DNA of 64,000 bases from Flavobacterium chungbukense (GCF_020805785.1 NZ_JAJGZV010000006.1:124001-188000), one strand, 5' to 3'. Positions 26,058-34,382 are shown, counted from the first letter of the stretch. Notes: a model not told the origin generated them from the sequence alone. Program-made: numbers and translations.

Positions 26058-26972
26058 TTAGTCTCTAATTAACGGCAAGGTCGAACATCTTAACAAACCT
26101 TCTTGTTTAGCAATTTCTGCATATGGAATTTCTTCGACAACGAAACCTTTTTCACGAAGCCAGTTATTCAATCTCGTAAAATTCTTCTCAGAAACAACGA
26201 CATTCTCATCAATTGAAAACACATTCGAAAACATATTATACATTTCATTTCTTTCGATATGAAATAAATTTTCCTTTCCAAAAAGTTTTACTAAATACAA
26301 ATAATCTGCTTCTTCTCGGAAACCTCTTTTATAAATAATTCCTTTATCTTTTCCAACTGGTTGAAAACAGCAATCTAAATGCAAAGCATTATCTCTGGCT
26401 TCAAGTTTTGATTTTACTAAATCAAACTCTTTTACAATTTTATTTGGAAAAAGTGACTTGATATAATTAACGCCATGCATATTTGTTCTTGCAGTAATAT
26501 AATCTTTATAGTCGCTTCCTTTGTAAGTCCCAATAAAAACATGATCATTCCAAAGCATCACATCACCACCTTCAATATGGACTTCTACTGGAGGACGAAC
26601 TACTTTTGATGGTTCTATTTGGTTAATAACATATTGAATCGCATCTAATTCGCGTTCTCTATCTGGAAGAATATTCGATTTTACAAAAACATCATCAATT
26701 ACAAAGCCAATATCTCTTGCAAAAATCTGATTGTAATTTTCAATCATTTCTGGACGATAAACTGTTACATTATATTTTTGAAAAACAGCATTAAAAGCAT
26801 CCATTTCAACAACCATATCTTTTTCGACAGGATAAGTTCCTGCCTTAATATGTTCCAATGATTTAGGATCATAAGCTTCCTCTAAAGTTGGAGTAGGCCC
26901 ATTATGAACAGCAGAACCCAAAACAACCGCACGAAGTCTCGATGTTTCGTTCTTTACATTTAATTGCAACAT
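26058..26972 (-). CDS. Dimethylarginine dimethylaminohydrolase family protein
   Basis: This 304-residue enzyme of the amidinotransferase superfamily has the expected active-site pattern. It shows FARDIGFVIDD, HIEGGDVM, a histidine in DNALHLDC and the nucleophile C296 near the C-terminus in LLRCSTLPL. Family members hydrolyse methylated arginine or arginine to citrulline. Which of these applies here cannot be read from the sequence. It is followed by ctlX on the same strand, suggesting a shared arginine or citrulline pathway. A TATATTTG box lies 19 bases before its ATG, inside the tail of the gltA terminator. Confidence 0.85.
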   Translation of the reverse strand: MLQLNVKNETSRLRAVVLGSAVHNGPTPTLEEAYDPKSLEHIKAGTYPVEKDMVVEMDAFNAVFQKYNVTVYRPEMIENYNQIFARDIGFVIDDVFVKSNILPDRERELDAIQYVINQIEPSKVVRPPVEVHIEGGDVMLWNDHVFIGTYKGSDYKDYITARTNMHGVNYIKSLFPNKIVKEFDLVKSKLEARDNALHLDCCFQPVGKDKGIIYKRGFREEADYLYLVKLFGKENLFHIERNEMYNMFSNVFSIDENVVVSEKNFTRLNNWLREKGFVVEEIPYAEIAKQEGLLRCSTLPLIRD

Positions 26973-26991
26973 AACTCTATTATATTTTGAG

Positions 26992-26999
26992 CAAATATA
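26992..26999 (-). promoter_or_regulatory. -7 box of the DDAH-like gene
   Basis: TATATTTG on the minus strand fits TANNTTTG. It begins right after the T-run of the gltA terminator, so termination of one gene and start of the next occupy the same 40 bases. The -33 element would fall inside the terminator stem and is not a TTG. Confidence 0.55.
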
Positions 27000-27028
27000 A
27001 AAAAAGCTTCACAGTTAAGTGAAGCTTT
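26998..27028 (-). terminator. Intrinsic terminator of gltA
   Basis: On the minus strand a 10-bp stem (27028-27019 with 27012-27003, core AGCTTCAC with GTGAAGCT, six-base loop) is followed by a T-run. It lies eight bases after the gltA stop codon. Confidence 0.85.
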
Positions 27029-27035
27029 CTTTTTT

Positions 27036-28313
27036 TTATTTGTTAGACTTGAACTCTCTTAAAGGGTGTCCAGTGTAAATTTGTCTTGGTCTTCCTATTG
27101 GTTCTTTATTTTCACGCATTTCTTTCCATTGTGCGATCCATCCTGGAAGTCTTCCGATAGCAAACATTACTGTAAACATATCTGTAGGAATTCCTAATGC
27201 TCTGTAAATAATTCCAGAGTAGAAATCAACGTTTGGATACAAGTTTCTTGATTTGAAATATTCGTCTTCAAGAGCTGCTTTTTCTAATTTTCTTGCGATA
27301 TCTAAAATCGGATCTTCAACACCTAAAGTTTCTAATACTTCTGTAGCTGCTTTTTTGATGATTTTAGCTCTTGGATCAAAGTTTTTGTAAACTCTGTGAC
27401 CAAATCCCATTAAACGGAAAGAATCGTTTTTATCTTTCGCTTTCGCTAAAAACTTATCTGTATCTCCACCGTCTTTATTAATTTCTTCAAGCATCTCAAG
27501 TACTGCTTGGTTAGCTCCACCGTGAAGTGGTCCCCATAATGCAGAAACACCTGCAGAAACAGAAGCAAATAAACCTGCGTGAGAAGAACCAACCATTCTT
27601 ACTGTAGAAGTAGAACAGTTTTGTTCGTGATCAGCATGAAGGATAAATAATTTATCTAAAGCGTTTACAATTACTGGATTTGCAGCGTAAGGCCCTGTAG
27701 GCAATTTAAACATTAATTGCATGAAGCTTTCTACATATCCTTTTGTATTATCATAGTAATTTAAAGGATAACCCATAGACTTTCTGTAAGTCCATGTAGC
27801 AATTACAAGAAATTTAGCCATTGTTTTACAAATAGCTTCGTACATTTCTTTTTCGTTATCAACATTTACTGCTTTTGGATTAAATGCCGTTAAAGCACTT
27901 GTTAAAGCAGATAAAACTCCCATTGGATGAGCTGTTTTTGGAAAACCGTCGATAATATTTTTCATTTCTTCGTTGACCAAAGAATGTTTTCTAATATTAT
28001 TCTCAAAATCTTCTAATTGTGCAGCAGTTGGCAATTCTCCAAAAATCAAAAGATACGAAACCTCTAAAAAGCTAGCTTTTTCAGCTAAATCTTCGATTGA
28101 ATATCCTCTGTAACGTAAAATTCCTTCTTCTCCATCTAGGAAAGTGATTTCACTTGTACAAGATCCTGAGTTTTTGTAACCTGGATCAATTGTTATAACA
28201 CCTGTTAAATCACGTAATTTGTTAATATCGATAGCTGATTCGTTTTCGCTTCCTGTGATTACCGGAAGTTCAATCTTTTTACCATCTATTTCTAATGTAG
28301 CTATTTTTGACAT
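27036..28313 (-). CDS. gltA: Citrate synthase
   Basis: This 425-residue type II citrate synthase condenses acetyl-CoA and oxaloacetate in the TCA cycle. Catalytic regions are HADHEQNCSTSTVR, GPLHGGANQA and GFGHRVYKNFDPRA. GRPRQIYTG near the C-terminus is typical. I start it at the ATG at 28313 (MSKIATLEIDGKK). A longer frame from a TTG at 28352 is open, but its extra 13 codons look foreign and its start overlaps a perfect -7 box. It has its own promoter and terminator. Confidence 0.97.
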   Translation of the reverse strand: MSKIATLEIDGKKIELPVITGSENESAIDINKLRDLTGVITIDPGYKNSGSCTSEITFLDGEEGILRYRGYSIEDLAEKASFLEVSYLLIFGELPTAAQLEDFENNIRKHSLVNEEMKNIIDGFPKTAHPMGVLSALTSALTAFNPKAVNVDNEKEMYEAICKTMAKFLVIATWTYRKSMGYPLNYYDNTKGYVESFMQLMFKLPTGPYAANPVIVNALDKLFILHADHEQNCSTSTVRMVGSSHAGLFASVSAGVSALWGPLHGGANQAVLEMLEEINKDGGDTDKFLAKAKDKNDSFRLMGFGHRVYKNFDPRAKIIKKAATEVLETLGVEDPILDIARKLEKAALEDEYFKSRNLYPNVDFYSGIIYRALGIPTDMFTVMFAIGRLPGWIAQWKEMRENKEPIGRPRQIYTGHPLREFKSNK

Positions 28314-28349
28314 AATATCTTGGAAATAATTCTTTAAATAATAATTTAC

Positions 28350-28357
28350 CAAATCTA
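28350..28357 (-). promoter_or_regulatory. -7 box of gltA
   Basis: TAGATTTG on the minus strand matches TANNTTTG, predicting transcription from about 28344 and a leader of about 30 bases before the ATG at 28313. The box covers the alternative TTG start at 28352, which therefore cannot be used from this promoter. Confidence 0.55.
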
Positions 28358-28411
28358 ATGAATTTAAGACTAATTAAAAAAAGAATACTGCTATGAATTT
28401 GTTAAAACTCC

Positions 28412-28443
28412 AAAAAAAAACCATTCATTAAAAAATGAATGGT
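28412..28443 (-). terminator. Intrinsic terminator of eno
   Basis: A perfect 10-bp stem (28443-28434 with 28429-28420, ACCATTCATT with AATGAATGGT, four-base loop) is followed on the minus strand by nine T. It lies 23 bases after the eno stop. Confidence 0.9.
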
Positions 28444-28466
28444 CTGTCTTAATATAACTCTTATGA

Positions 28467-29759
28467 TTATTTAATCTTGAAAGCTTTTAAACCAGGGAAG
28501 TAAGCAGTACTTCCTAATTCTTCTTCAATTCTCAACAATTGATTGTATTTAGCCATACGATCTGAACGAGAAGCAGAACCAGTTTTAATTTGACCGCAGT
28601 TTAAAGCAACAGCTAAATCTGCAATTGTATTATCTTCAGTTTCTCCAGAACGGTGAGACATTACAGAAGTATAACCAGCGTTTTTCGCCATGTTTACAGC
28701 AGCAATTGTTTCAGTTAAAGTTCCGATTTGATTAACTTTTACTAAAATTGAATTAGCAATTCCTTTTTCAATTCCAGTTGATAAACGAGCAACGTTAGTA
28801 ACAAATAAATCATCACCTACTAATTGTACTTTATCTCCAATTTTTTCAGTTAAAGCTTTCCATCCATCCCAGTCATCTTCGTACATCCCGTCTTCGATAG
28901 AAATAATTGGATATTTAGCAGCAAGTTCAGCTAAATAATCAGCTTGCTCTTCAGAAGTTCTGATTTTTCCAGTTTCTCCTTCAAATTTAGTATAATCGTA
29001 TTTACCGTTTACATAAAATTCAGAAGCAGCACAGTCAAGAGCAATCATAATTTCGTCTCCGAAAGTATATCCTGCTTTTTCAACTGCTAGTTTGATAGTA
29101 TCTAAAGCATCTTCAGTACCACCAGCTAAGTTTGGAGCAAAACCTCCTTCATCACCTACAGCAGTACTTAAGCCTCTATCATGTAATACTTTTTTCAAAC
29201 TGTGGAAAATTTCAGTTCCCATTTGCATCGCATGTGTAAAAGAAGTTGCTTTTACTGGGAAAATCATGAATTCTTGGAATGCGATAGGCGCATCTGAGTG
29301 AGAACCTCCGTTGATGATATTCATCATTGGAACTGGCAATGTATTAGCAGAAACACCACCAACGTATCTGTACAATGGTAAACCAAGTTCATTAGCAGCA
29401 GCTTTTGCAGCAGCTAAAGAAACACCTAAAATAGCATTAGCTCCTAATTTAGATTTGTTTGGAGTTCCATCTAAATCAATCATTAATTGGTCAATTGTGT
29501 TTTGTTCGAAAACAGAAGTACCAACTAATTCTTCAGCAATAACAGTATTTACATTGTTCACTGCATTCAAAACACCTTTACCTAGATAAGCTTTACCTCC
29601 ATCACGTAATTCAACAGCTTCGTGCTCTCCAGTTGAAGCTCCAGACGGAACCGCAGCTCTACCTAAAACTCCATTTTCAGTTACTACATCTACCTCAATA
29701 GTAGGATTACCTCTAGAATCAAGAATTTGTCTTGCGTGAACTTTAATTATAATACTCAT
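28467..29759 (-). CDS. eno: Enolase
   Basis: This 430-residue glycolytic enzyme interconverts 2-phosphoglycerate and phosphoenolpyruvate. It starts IIKVHARQILDSRGNPT and has GASTGEHEAVELRDG, the metal-binding ALDCAASEFY and SIEDGMYEDDWDGW. The signature LVKVNQIGTLTETIAAV and SHRSGETEDNTIADL complete the set. Length and motifs are normal for bacterial enolase. It follows carA by 111 bases with no terminator seen between them, so it may be read both with carA and from a weak promoter in the gap. Confidence 0.98.
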   Translation of the reverse strand: MSIIIKVHARQILDSRGNPTIEVDVVTENGVLGRAAVPSGASTGEHEAVELRDGGKAYLGKGVLNAVNNVNTVIAEELVGTSVFEQNTIDQLMIDLDGTPNKSKLGANAILGVSLAAAKAAANELGLPLYRYVGGVSANTLPVPMMNIINGGSHSDAPIAFQEFMIFPVKATSFTHAMQMGTEIFHSLKKVLHDRGLSTAVGDEGGFAPNLAGGTEDALDTIKLAVEKAGYTFGDEIMIALDCAASEFYVNGKYDYTKFEGETGKIRTSEEQADYLAELAAKYPIISIEDGMYEDDWDGWKALTEKIGDKVQLVGDDLFVTNVARLSTGIEKGIANSILVKVNQIGTLTETIAAVNMAKNAGYTSVMSHRSGETEDNTIADLAVALNCGQIKTGSASRSDRMAKYNQLLRIEEELGSTAYFPGLKAFKIK

Positions 29760-29870
29760 TATTTTTGTTTTTTATTAATAAATTATATTTTTTTTTCGAA
29801 ATTATAAAAATATTTAATACTATAAACGCATTTTAAATATTAAACACCTTTATTTATTAACTACATCGTT

Positions 29871-30980
29871 TTAGGCTTTAGCACTTTTAATGTTCTCCAC
29901 AAATTGATCAAACAAATATGATGAATCATGTGGTCCCGGACTCGCTTCTGGGTGATATTGAACTGAGAAACAATTTTTATTTTTCATTCTCATTCCCGCT
30001 ACAGTACCGTCATTTAAATGCACATGCGTAATTTCAAGTTCTGGATGATTATCTAATTGCTCTTTCTTAACAGCAAATCCATGATTTTGAGATGTGATTT
30101 CACCTTTACCTGTAATAATATTTTTTACAGGATGATTAATTCCTCGGTGCCCATTAAACATTTTATAAGTTTCTACACCATTTGCCAAACCAATAACTTG
30201 ATGTCCTAAACAGATTCCGAAAAGCGGTTTATTATCAGCCAATATTTCTTTTGCAACTTCAATAGCTCCAAACAAAGGATCAGGATCACCAGGACCATTT
30301 GACAAGAAATAACCATCAGGATTAAATTCAGACATATCTTTATAAGTCGAATTGTACGGATGAACTTTAATATAACAATCTCTTTTTGCCAGATTTCTTA
30401 GAATATTCTTCTTAATACCAAGATCTAAAGCAGATATTTTATAAGTAGCATTTTCATCACCAAAAAAATAAGGTTCTTTTGTCGACACTTTCGAAGCCAA
30501 CTCCAAACCTTCCATATTTGGAACATTTTCCAACTCTTTCTTCAAGTCTTCAATAGACGTACCATCTGTACAAATAACAGCATTCATTGCACCATTGTCA
30601 CGTATGTAACTTACAAGTGCACGAGTATCAACATCAGAAATACAGATTAAATTTTGTTTTGCAAAGTAATCCTCCAAACTTCCTGAAGCGTTTTCTCTAG
30701 AAAAATTAAAACTGAAGTTTTTACAAACCAAACCGGCAATTTTAATACTATCAGATTCAACTTCAGAATCATTAACACCATAGTTTCCGATATGTGTATT
30801 TGTAGCTACCATTATTTGTCCAAAGTAAGACGGATCAGTAAAAATTTCCTGATAACCTGTCATTCCTGTATTAAAACAAACTTCACCGAAAGTTTTACCG
30901 CTGATACCGATAGATTTTCCATGAAAGATTGTTCCGTCACTAAGTAATAAAATGGCGCTTTGTCGTGTTGTGTATTTCAT
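29871..30980 (-). CDS. carA: Carbamoyl-phosphate synthase small subunit
   Basis: This 369-residue glutamine amidotransferase subunit releases ammonia from glutamine for CarB in pyrimidine and arginine synthesis. The N-terminal CPSase domain has GKTFGEVCFNTGMTGYQE. The class I GATase domain has the nucleophile in GICLGHQVIGLA and the His-Glu pair in QYHPEASPGPHDS. The large subunit gene carB is not adjacent and not in the window. A perfect promoter and a small leader hairpin precede it. The nearby arginine-related hydrolases may only be neighbours by chance. Confidence 0.97.
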   Translation of the reverse strand: MKYTTRQSAILLLSDGTIFHGKSIGISGKTFGEVCFNTGMTGYQEIFTDPSYFGQIMVATNTHIGNYGVNDSEVESDSIKIAGLVCKNFSFNFSRENASGSLEDYFAKQNLICISDVDTRALVSYIRDNGAMNAVICTDGTSIEDLKKELENVPNMEGLELASKVSTKEPYFFGDENATYKISALDLGIKKNILRNLAKRDCYIKVHPYNSTYKDMSEFNPDGYFLSNGPGDPDPLFGAIEVAKEILADNKPLFGICLGHQVIGLANGVETYKMFNGHRGINHPVKNIITGKGEITSQNHGFAVKKEQLDNHPELEITHVHLNDGTVAGMRMKNKNCFSVQYHPEASPGPHDSSYLFDQFVENIKSAKA

Positions 30981-31055
30981 TATTTAATTTGTATTGTTTT
31001 TTTTTATCAAGTGCTAAAACCAAAATAGCGGTTTTAAATGTGATTAGATATTTTG

Positions 31056-31086
31056 CAAATTTACTTCTTTAAAGAAGCTCTTCCAA
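31056..31086 (-). promoter_or_regulatory. Promoter of carA
   Basis: TTG (31086-31084) and TAAATTTG (31063-31056) are separated by 20 bases on the minus strand, a full consensus match. The leader would be about 70 bases and contains a 6-bp hairpin (AAAACC with GGTTTT) with no U-tract after it. Confidence 0.75.
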
Positions 31087-31166
31087 GACTTTTTAAAACT
31101 TTCATTCGTAAAAATAAAACCTATCTTTTTAAATAAGTTACATTTTTACTCAGGCTTAAAAAAATC

Positions 31167-31200
31167 AAAAAAAAAGGATAAACTAATAATTAGTTTATCC
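31167..31200 (-). terminator. Terminator of the rplQ end of the ribosomal operon
   Basis: A near-perfect palindrome at 31200-31176 (GGATAAACTA with TAGTTTATCC) is followed on the minus strand by nine T. It lies 30 bases after the rplQ stop and closes the long ribosomal protein transcript before carA. Confidence 0.9.
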
Positions 31201-31230
31201 TTTAATATTATAGAATGATTACTTTCATAA

Positions 31231-31722
31231 TTATTCAGAAGCTTCAGTAGTCGTTTCTGATTCAGCAGCAGGAGCTTCTGGAGTAGCAGCTTCAGCTTTT
31301 TTAGCTTTACCACCACGACGGCTTTTCGCTTTTTTAACTTCTTTTTTACCTCCGTTGTAAAGTTCGTTAAAATCAACAAGTTCGATCATTGCCATATCAG
31401 CATTATCTCCCAAACGATTTCCAACTTTAATGATACGAGTGTATCCACCTGGACGGTCACCAACTTTAGCAGCTACATCTCTGAACAAATCAGTTACTGC
31501 ATATTTACTACGTAAGTAAGCAAAAACAATACGACGATTATGAGTCGTATCCTCTTTTGATTTTGTGATTAAAGGCTCAACAAATTGTTTAAGCGCTTTA
31601 GCTTTAGCAACAGTAGTATTAATACGTTTGTGCTCGATAAGAGAACAAGCCATATTAGCCAACATAGCTTTTCTATGTCCAGTCTGTCTGCTTAAGTGGT
31701 TGAATTTTTTTCCGTGTCTCAT
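31231..31722 (-). CDS. rplQ: Ribosomal protein bL17
   Basis: This 163-residue large-subunit protein starts MRHGKKFNHLSRQTGHRKAM and has the L17 core to about residue 118 (GDNADMAMIELVDF). An Ala/Glu/Lys-rich C-terminal extension of about 35 residues (AKKAEAATPEAPAAESETT), absent from E. coli L17, is common in Bacteroidota. It is the last gene of the cluster. A 62-base gap with a nested hairpin separates it from rpoA. Confidence 0.98.
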   Translation of the reverse strand: MRHGKKFNHLSRQTGHRKAMLANMACSLIEHKRINTTVAKAKALKQFVEPLITKSKEDTTHNRRIVFAYLRSKYAVTDLFRDVAAKVGDRPGGYTRIIKVGNRLGDNADMAMIELVDFNELYNGGKKEVKKAKSRRGGKAKKAEAATPEAPAAESETTTEASE

Positions 31723-31738
31723 GACGTGTTTTTTTTAT

Positions 31739-31780
31739 CTTCATCTTGCTACAATCCACTATGGAGAGCAAAATATGAAG
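31739..31780 (-). promoter_or_regulatory. Nested hairpin upstream of rplQ
   Basis: On the minus strand CTTCAT (31780-31775) pairs with ATGAAG (31744-31739). Inside it TTGCT (31771-31767 strand) pairs with AGCAA (31750-31746), and a tip of TCCA with TGGA (31765-31762 with 31758-31755) closes a three-base loop. It starts four bases after the rpoA stop and ends 17 bases before the rplQ ATG. No T-run lies directly after it, so a leader role is more likely than termination. Confidence 0.5.
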
Positions 31781-31784
31781 TAAA

Positions 31785-32777
31785 TTATTCTTTATCTAAT
31801 TTGTATTTAGCTAAGTCCATTCCGAAAGTTAAATTCTTCACTGCTACAAGCTCATCAAGCTCAGTTAAAGATTTTTTACCGAAGTTACGGAACTTCATTA
31901 AGTCATTTTTATTGAACGATACTAAATCACCAAGTGTATCAACTTCAGCCGCTTTCAAGCAATTTAATGCTCTTACAGATAGATCCATATCAACAAGCTT
32001 AGTTTTAAGCAATTGTCTCATATGCAATGACTCTTCATCATACGATTCTGTTTGTGCAATTTCGTCAGCCTCAAGTGTAATTCTTTCATCAGAAAACAAC
32101 ATGAAATGGTGAATTAAAACTTTAGCAGCTTCAGTAAGAGCATCTTTAGGATTAATCGATCCATCAGTTTTGATTTCAAAAACTAATTTTTCGTAATCTG
32201 TCTTTTGCTCTACACGGAAGTTTTCGATTGCATATTTTACATTTTTTACCGGAGTAAAAATAGAATCTGTAAAAATCGTTCCAATTGCAGCATTCTGTTT
32301 TTTGTTCTCTTCAGCAGGCACGTATCCTCTACCTTTTTCGATAGTTAAATCGAAATTCAATTTGATTTTAGAATCTAAATTACAGATAACAAGGTCTGGG
32401 TTCAGAACTTGGAAACCTGAAATAAATTTCTGAAAATCACCTGCTGTTAATTGATCTTTACCTGAAACAGAAATAGTAACTGATTCATTATCTATATCTT
32501 CAATTTGACGTTTGAAACGTACTTGTTTTAGATTAAGGATAATTTCGGTAACATCTTCAACAACACCTGAAATAGTAGAAAACTCATGATCTACACCTTC
32601 GATACGAACAGATGTAATTGCATAACCTTCTAATGCTGAAAGCAAAACTCTTCTAAGTGCATTACCAACTGTCAATCCATAACCAGGTTCTAAAGGTCTA
32701 AATTCAAATTTACCTTCAAAATCGGTTGAATCGATCATGATAACTTTATCGGGCTTTTGAAAATTAAATATTGCCAT
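31785..32777 (-). CDS. rpoA: RNA polymerase alpha subunit
   Basis: This 330-residue protein has the N-terminal dimerisation domain (GYGLTVGNALRRVLLSAL at about residues 33-50, the contact for beta and beta-prime). A linker joins it to the C-terminal domain (MDLSVRALNCLKAAEVDTLGDL and FRNFGKKSLTELDEL) that binds upstream DNA and regulators. Size and order are normal. It sits between rpsD and rplQ as in most bacteria. Confidence 0.98.
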   Translation of the reverse strand: MAIFNFQKPDKVIMIDSTDFEGKFEFRPLEPGYGLTVGNALRRVLLSALEGYAITSVRIEGVDHEFSTISGVVEDVTEIILNLKQVRFKRQIEDIDNESVTISVSGKDQLTAGDFQKFISGFQVLNPDLVICNLDSKIKLNFDLTIEKGRGYVPAEENKKQNAAIGTIFTDSIFTPVKNVKYAIENFRVEQKTDYEKLVFEIKTDGSINPKDALTEAAKVLIHHFMLFSDERITLEADEIAQTESYDEESLHMRQLLKTKLVDMDLSVRALNCLKAAEVDTLGDLVSFNKNDLMKFRNFGKKSLTELDELVAVKNLTFGMDLAKYKLDKE

Positions 32778-32798
32778 AAATTTCGACTAAGTCAATTA

Positions 32799-33404
32799 TT
32801 ATTTGTTGTACAACTCTACGATTAATTGTTCTTTAATGTTTTCTGGAATTTGAAGTCTCGCAGGTACAGAAACGAAAGTTCCTTCTTTAAGATCATTGTT
32901 CCAAGTAATCCATTCATAAACATGACTTGAATTTGATAAAGAACGTTCGATAGCTTCTAAAGATTTAGATTTTTCACGAACTGCAACTTTATCACCAGGC
33001 TTAAGGTGGTAAGAAGGAATATTAACAACCTCTCCATTTACAGTAATGTGTCTGTGAGAAACGATTTGACGCGCACCTCTTCTAGATGGAGCAATTCCCA
33101 TTCTAAAAACAACATTATCTAATCTTGCTTCGCATAATTGTAATAAAACTTCACCAGTAACTCCTTTAGTTGCTGATGCTTTTTCGAATAAATTTCTGAA
33201 TTGTTTTTCTAAAATTCCATAAGAATATTTAGCTTTTTGCTTTTCCATTAACTGAACAGCGTACTCAGATTTTTTTCCTCTTTTTTTAGCCATCCCGTGT
33301 TGTCCAGGTGGGTAATTTCTTTTTTCGAAAGATTTATCATCTCCGAAGATTGCCTCGCCAAATTTACGAGCGATTTTGGTTTTAGGACCAGTATATCTTG
33401 CCAT
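32799..33404 (-). CDS. rpsD: Ribosomal protein uS4
   Basis: This 201-residue small-subunit assembly protein starts [20 protein letters not shown] and contains the S4 RNA-binding domain ([27 protein letters not shown]). It has no zinc-binding cysteine cluster at the N-terminus, so it is the zinc-free form. S4 represses its own operon in several bacteria, and an unusually long structured gap precedes this gene. Confidence 0.98.
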
Positions 33405-33419
33405 TTTAAAAAAAATTTT

Positions 33420-33473
33420 AAGGTAGAAATTATGAATTCAGGTCTAATCCTTCGATAATCTATGTTCTACCTT
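33420..33473 (-). promoter_or_regulatory. Inverted-repeat leader upstream of rpsD
   Basis: In the 92-base gap between rpsK and rpsD a perfect 9-bp repeat (AAGGTAGAA at 33473-33465 strand with TTCTACCTT at 33428-33420) encloses 36 bases. An inner ATTAT/ATAAT helix can form within it. The structure ends 16 bases before the rpsD ATG. Gaps elsewhere in this operon are mostly 5-20 bases, so it stands out. No -7 box was found in the gap. Confidence 0.5.
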
Positions 33474-33496
33474 GTTTATACTATAAAAATAAAAAA

Positions 33497-33880
33497 TTAA
33501 ACTCTACGTCTTTTTGGAGGACGACATCCGTTGTGCGGCATTGGAGTAACGTCGATAATCTCAGTAACTTCAATTCCACCGTTATGAATAGAACGGATAG
33601 CAGACTCACGTCCGTTACCTGGTCCTTTTACATAAACTTTCACTTTTTTAAGTCCTGCCTCAAGTGCTACTTTAGCGCAATCTTCTGCTGCCATTTGAGC
33701 TGCGTAAGGAGTGTTCTTTTTAGAACCTCTGAAACCCATTTTACCAGCTGAAGACCAAGAGATAACTTCACCTTTCTTATTAGTTAAAGAAATAATAATG
33801 TTATTAAAAGTGGCAGAAATATGAGCCTCACCCGTTGATTCAACGATAACTTTACGTTTTTTTGCAGTTGCTTTAGCCAT
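33497..33880 (-). CDS. rpsK: Ribosomal protein uS11
   Basis: This 127-residue small-subunit protein of the platform has GEAHISATFNNIIISLTNKKG and the C-terminal VTPMPHNGCRPPKRRRV. The asparagine-glycine in the PHNGC turn is the site of isoaspartate formation in E. coli S11. Length is normal. It lies eight bases after rpsM. Confidence 0.98.
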   Translation of the reverse strand: MAKATAKKRKVIVESTGEAHISATFNNIIISLTNKKGEVISWSSAGKMGFRGSKKNTPYAAQMAAEDCAKVALEAGLKKVKVYVKGPGNGRESAIRSIHNGGIEVTEIIDVTPMPHNGCRPPKRRRV

Positions 33881-33888
33881 ATTACTTA

Positions 33889-34263
33889 TTATTTAGTTGC
33901 TTTTTTCTTGTTAGCAACAGTTTTTCTTTTACCTTTTCTTGTTCTTGAGTTGTTTTTAGTTCTTTGTCCTCTTAATGGAAGACCAGATCTATGACGAATA
34001 CCTCTGTAACATCCAATATCCATTAAACGTTTAATGTTTAAAGAAATTTCAGAACGTAATTCTCCTTCAATTTTGTAAAATGAAACTGCCTCACGAATTG
34101 CTCCGATCTCGTCATCATTCCAATCTTGAACTTTTTTATCTTGGCTAACTTGAGCTTTTTCTAAAATCTCAATAGCTCTACTTCTACCTAATCCGAAGAT
34201 ATAAGTAAGTGCGATAACACCTCTTTTGTTTTTTGGGATATCTACCCCTGCTATTCTTGCCAT
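33889..34263 (-). CDS. rpsM: Ribosomal protein uS13
   Basis: This 124-residue protein of the small-subunit head begins MARIAGVDIPKNKRGVIALT and ends in the basic tail GQRTKNNSRTRKGKRKT that reaches the tRNA sites. The helix-two-turn-helix region and the CYRGIRHRSGLPLRGQRTK motif are intact. It overlaps nothing and follows rpmJ by two bases. Confidence 0.98.
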   Translation of the reverse strand: MARIAGVDIPKNKRGVIALTYIFGLGRSRAIEILEKAQVSQDKKVQDWNDDEIGAIREAVSFYKIEGELRSEISLNIKRLMDIGCYRGIRHRSGLPLRGQRTKNNSRTRKGKRKTVANKKKATK

Positions 34264-34265
34264 AA

Positions 34266-34382
34266 TTATCCTTGTCTTTGTTTAAATCTAGGATTCTTTT
34301 TGTTTATTACGTACAGTCTCCCTTTTCTACGCACGATAATGCACTCGGCACTTCTCTTTTTTACTGATGCTCTAACTTTCAT
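34266..34382 (-). CDS. rpmJ: Ribosomal protein bL36, zinc-free form
   Basis: A 38-residue frame between infA and rpsM reads MKVRASVKKRSAECIIVRRK and ends NPRFKQRQG, an unmistakable bL36. Of the three cysteines and one histidine that bind zinc in the classical form, only one cysteine is kept (positions 11, 27 and 33 are Ser, Asn and Phe). It is therefore the C-minus type that does not need zinc. Its place after infA and before rpsM is the usual one. Confidence 0.97.
   Translation of the reverse strand: MKVRASVKKRSAECIIVRRKGRLYVINKKNPRFKQRQG

Noticed and set aside
31000..31040. AAAACC/GGTTTT hairpin in the carA leader as an attenuator
   Set aside because: The stem is short and no U-tract or alternative pairing partner was found after it, so there is no support for attenuation.
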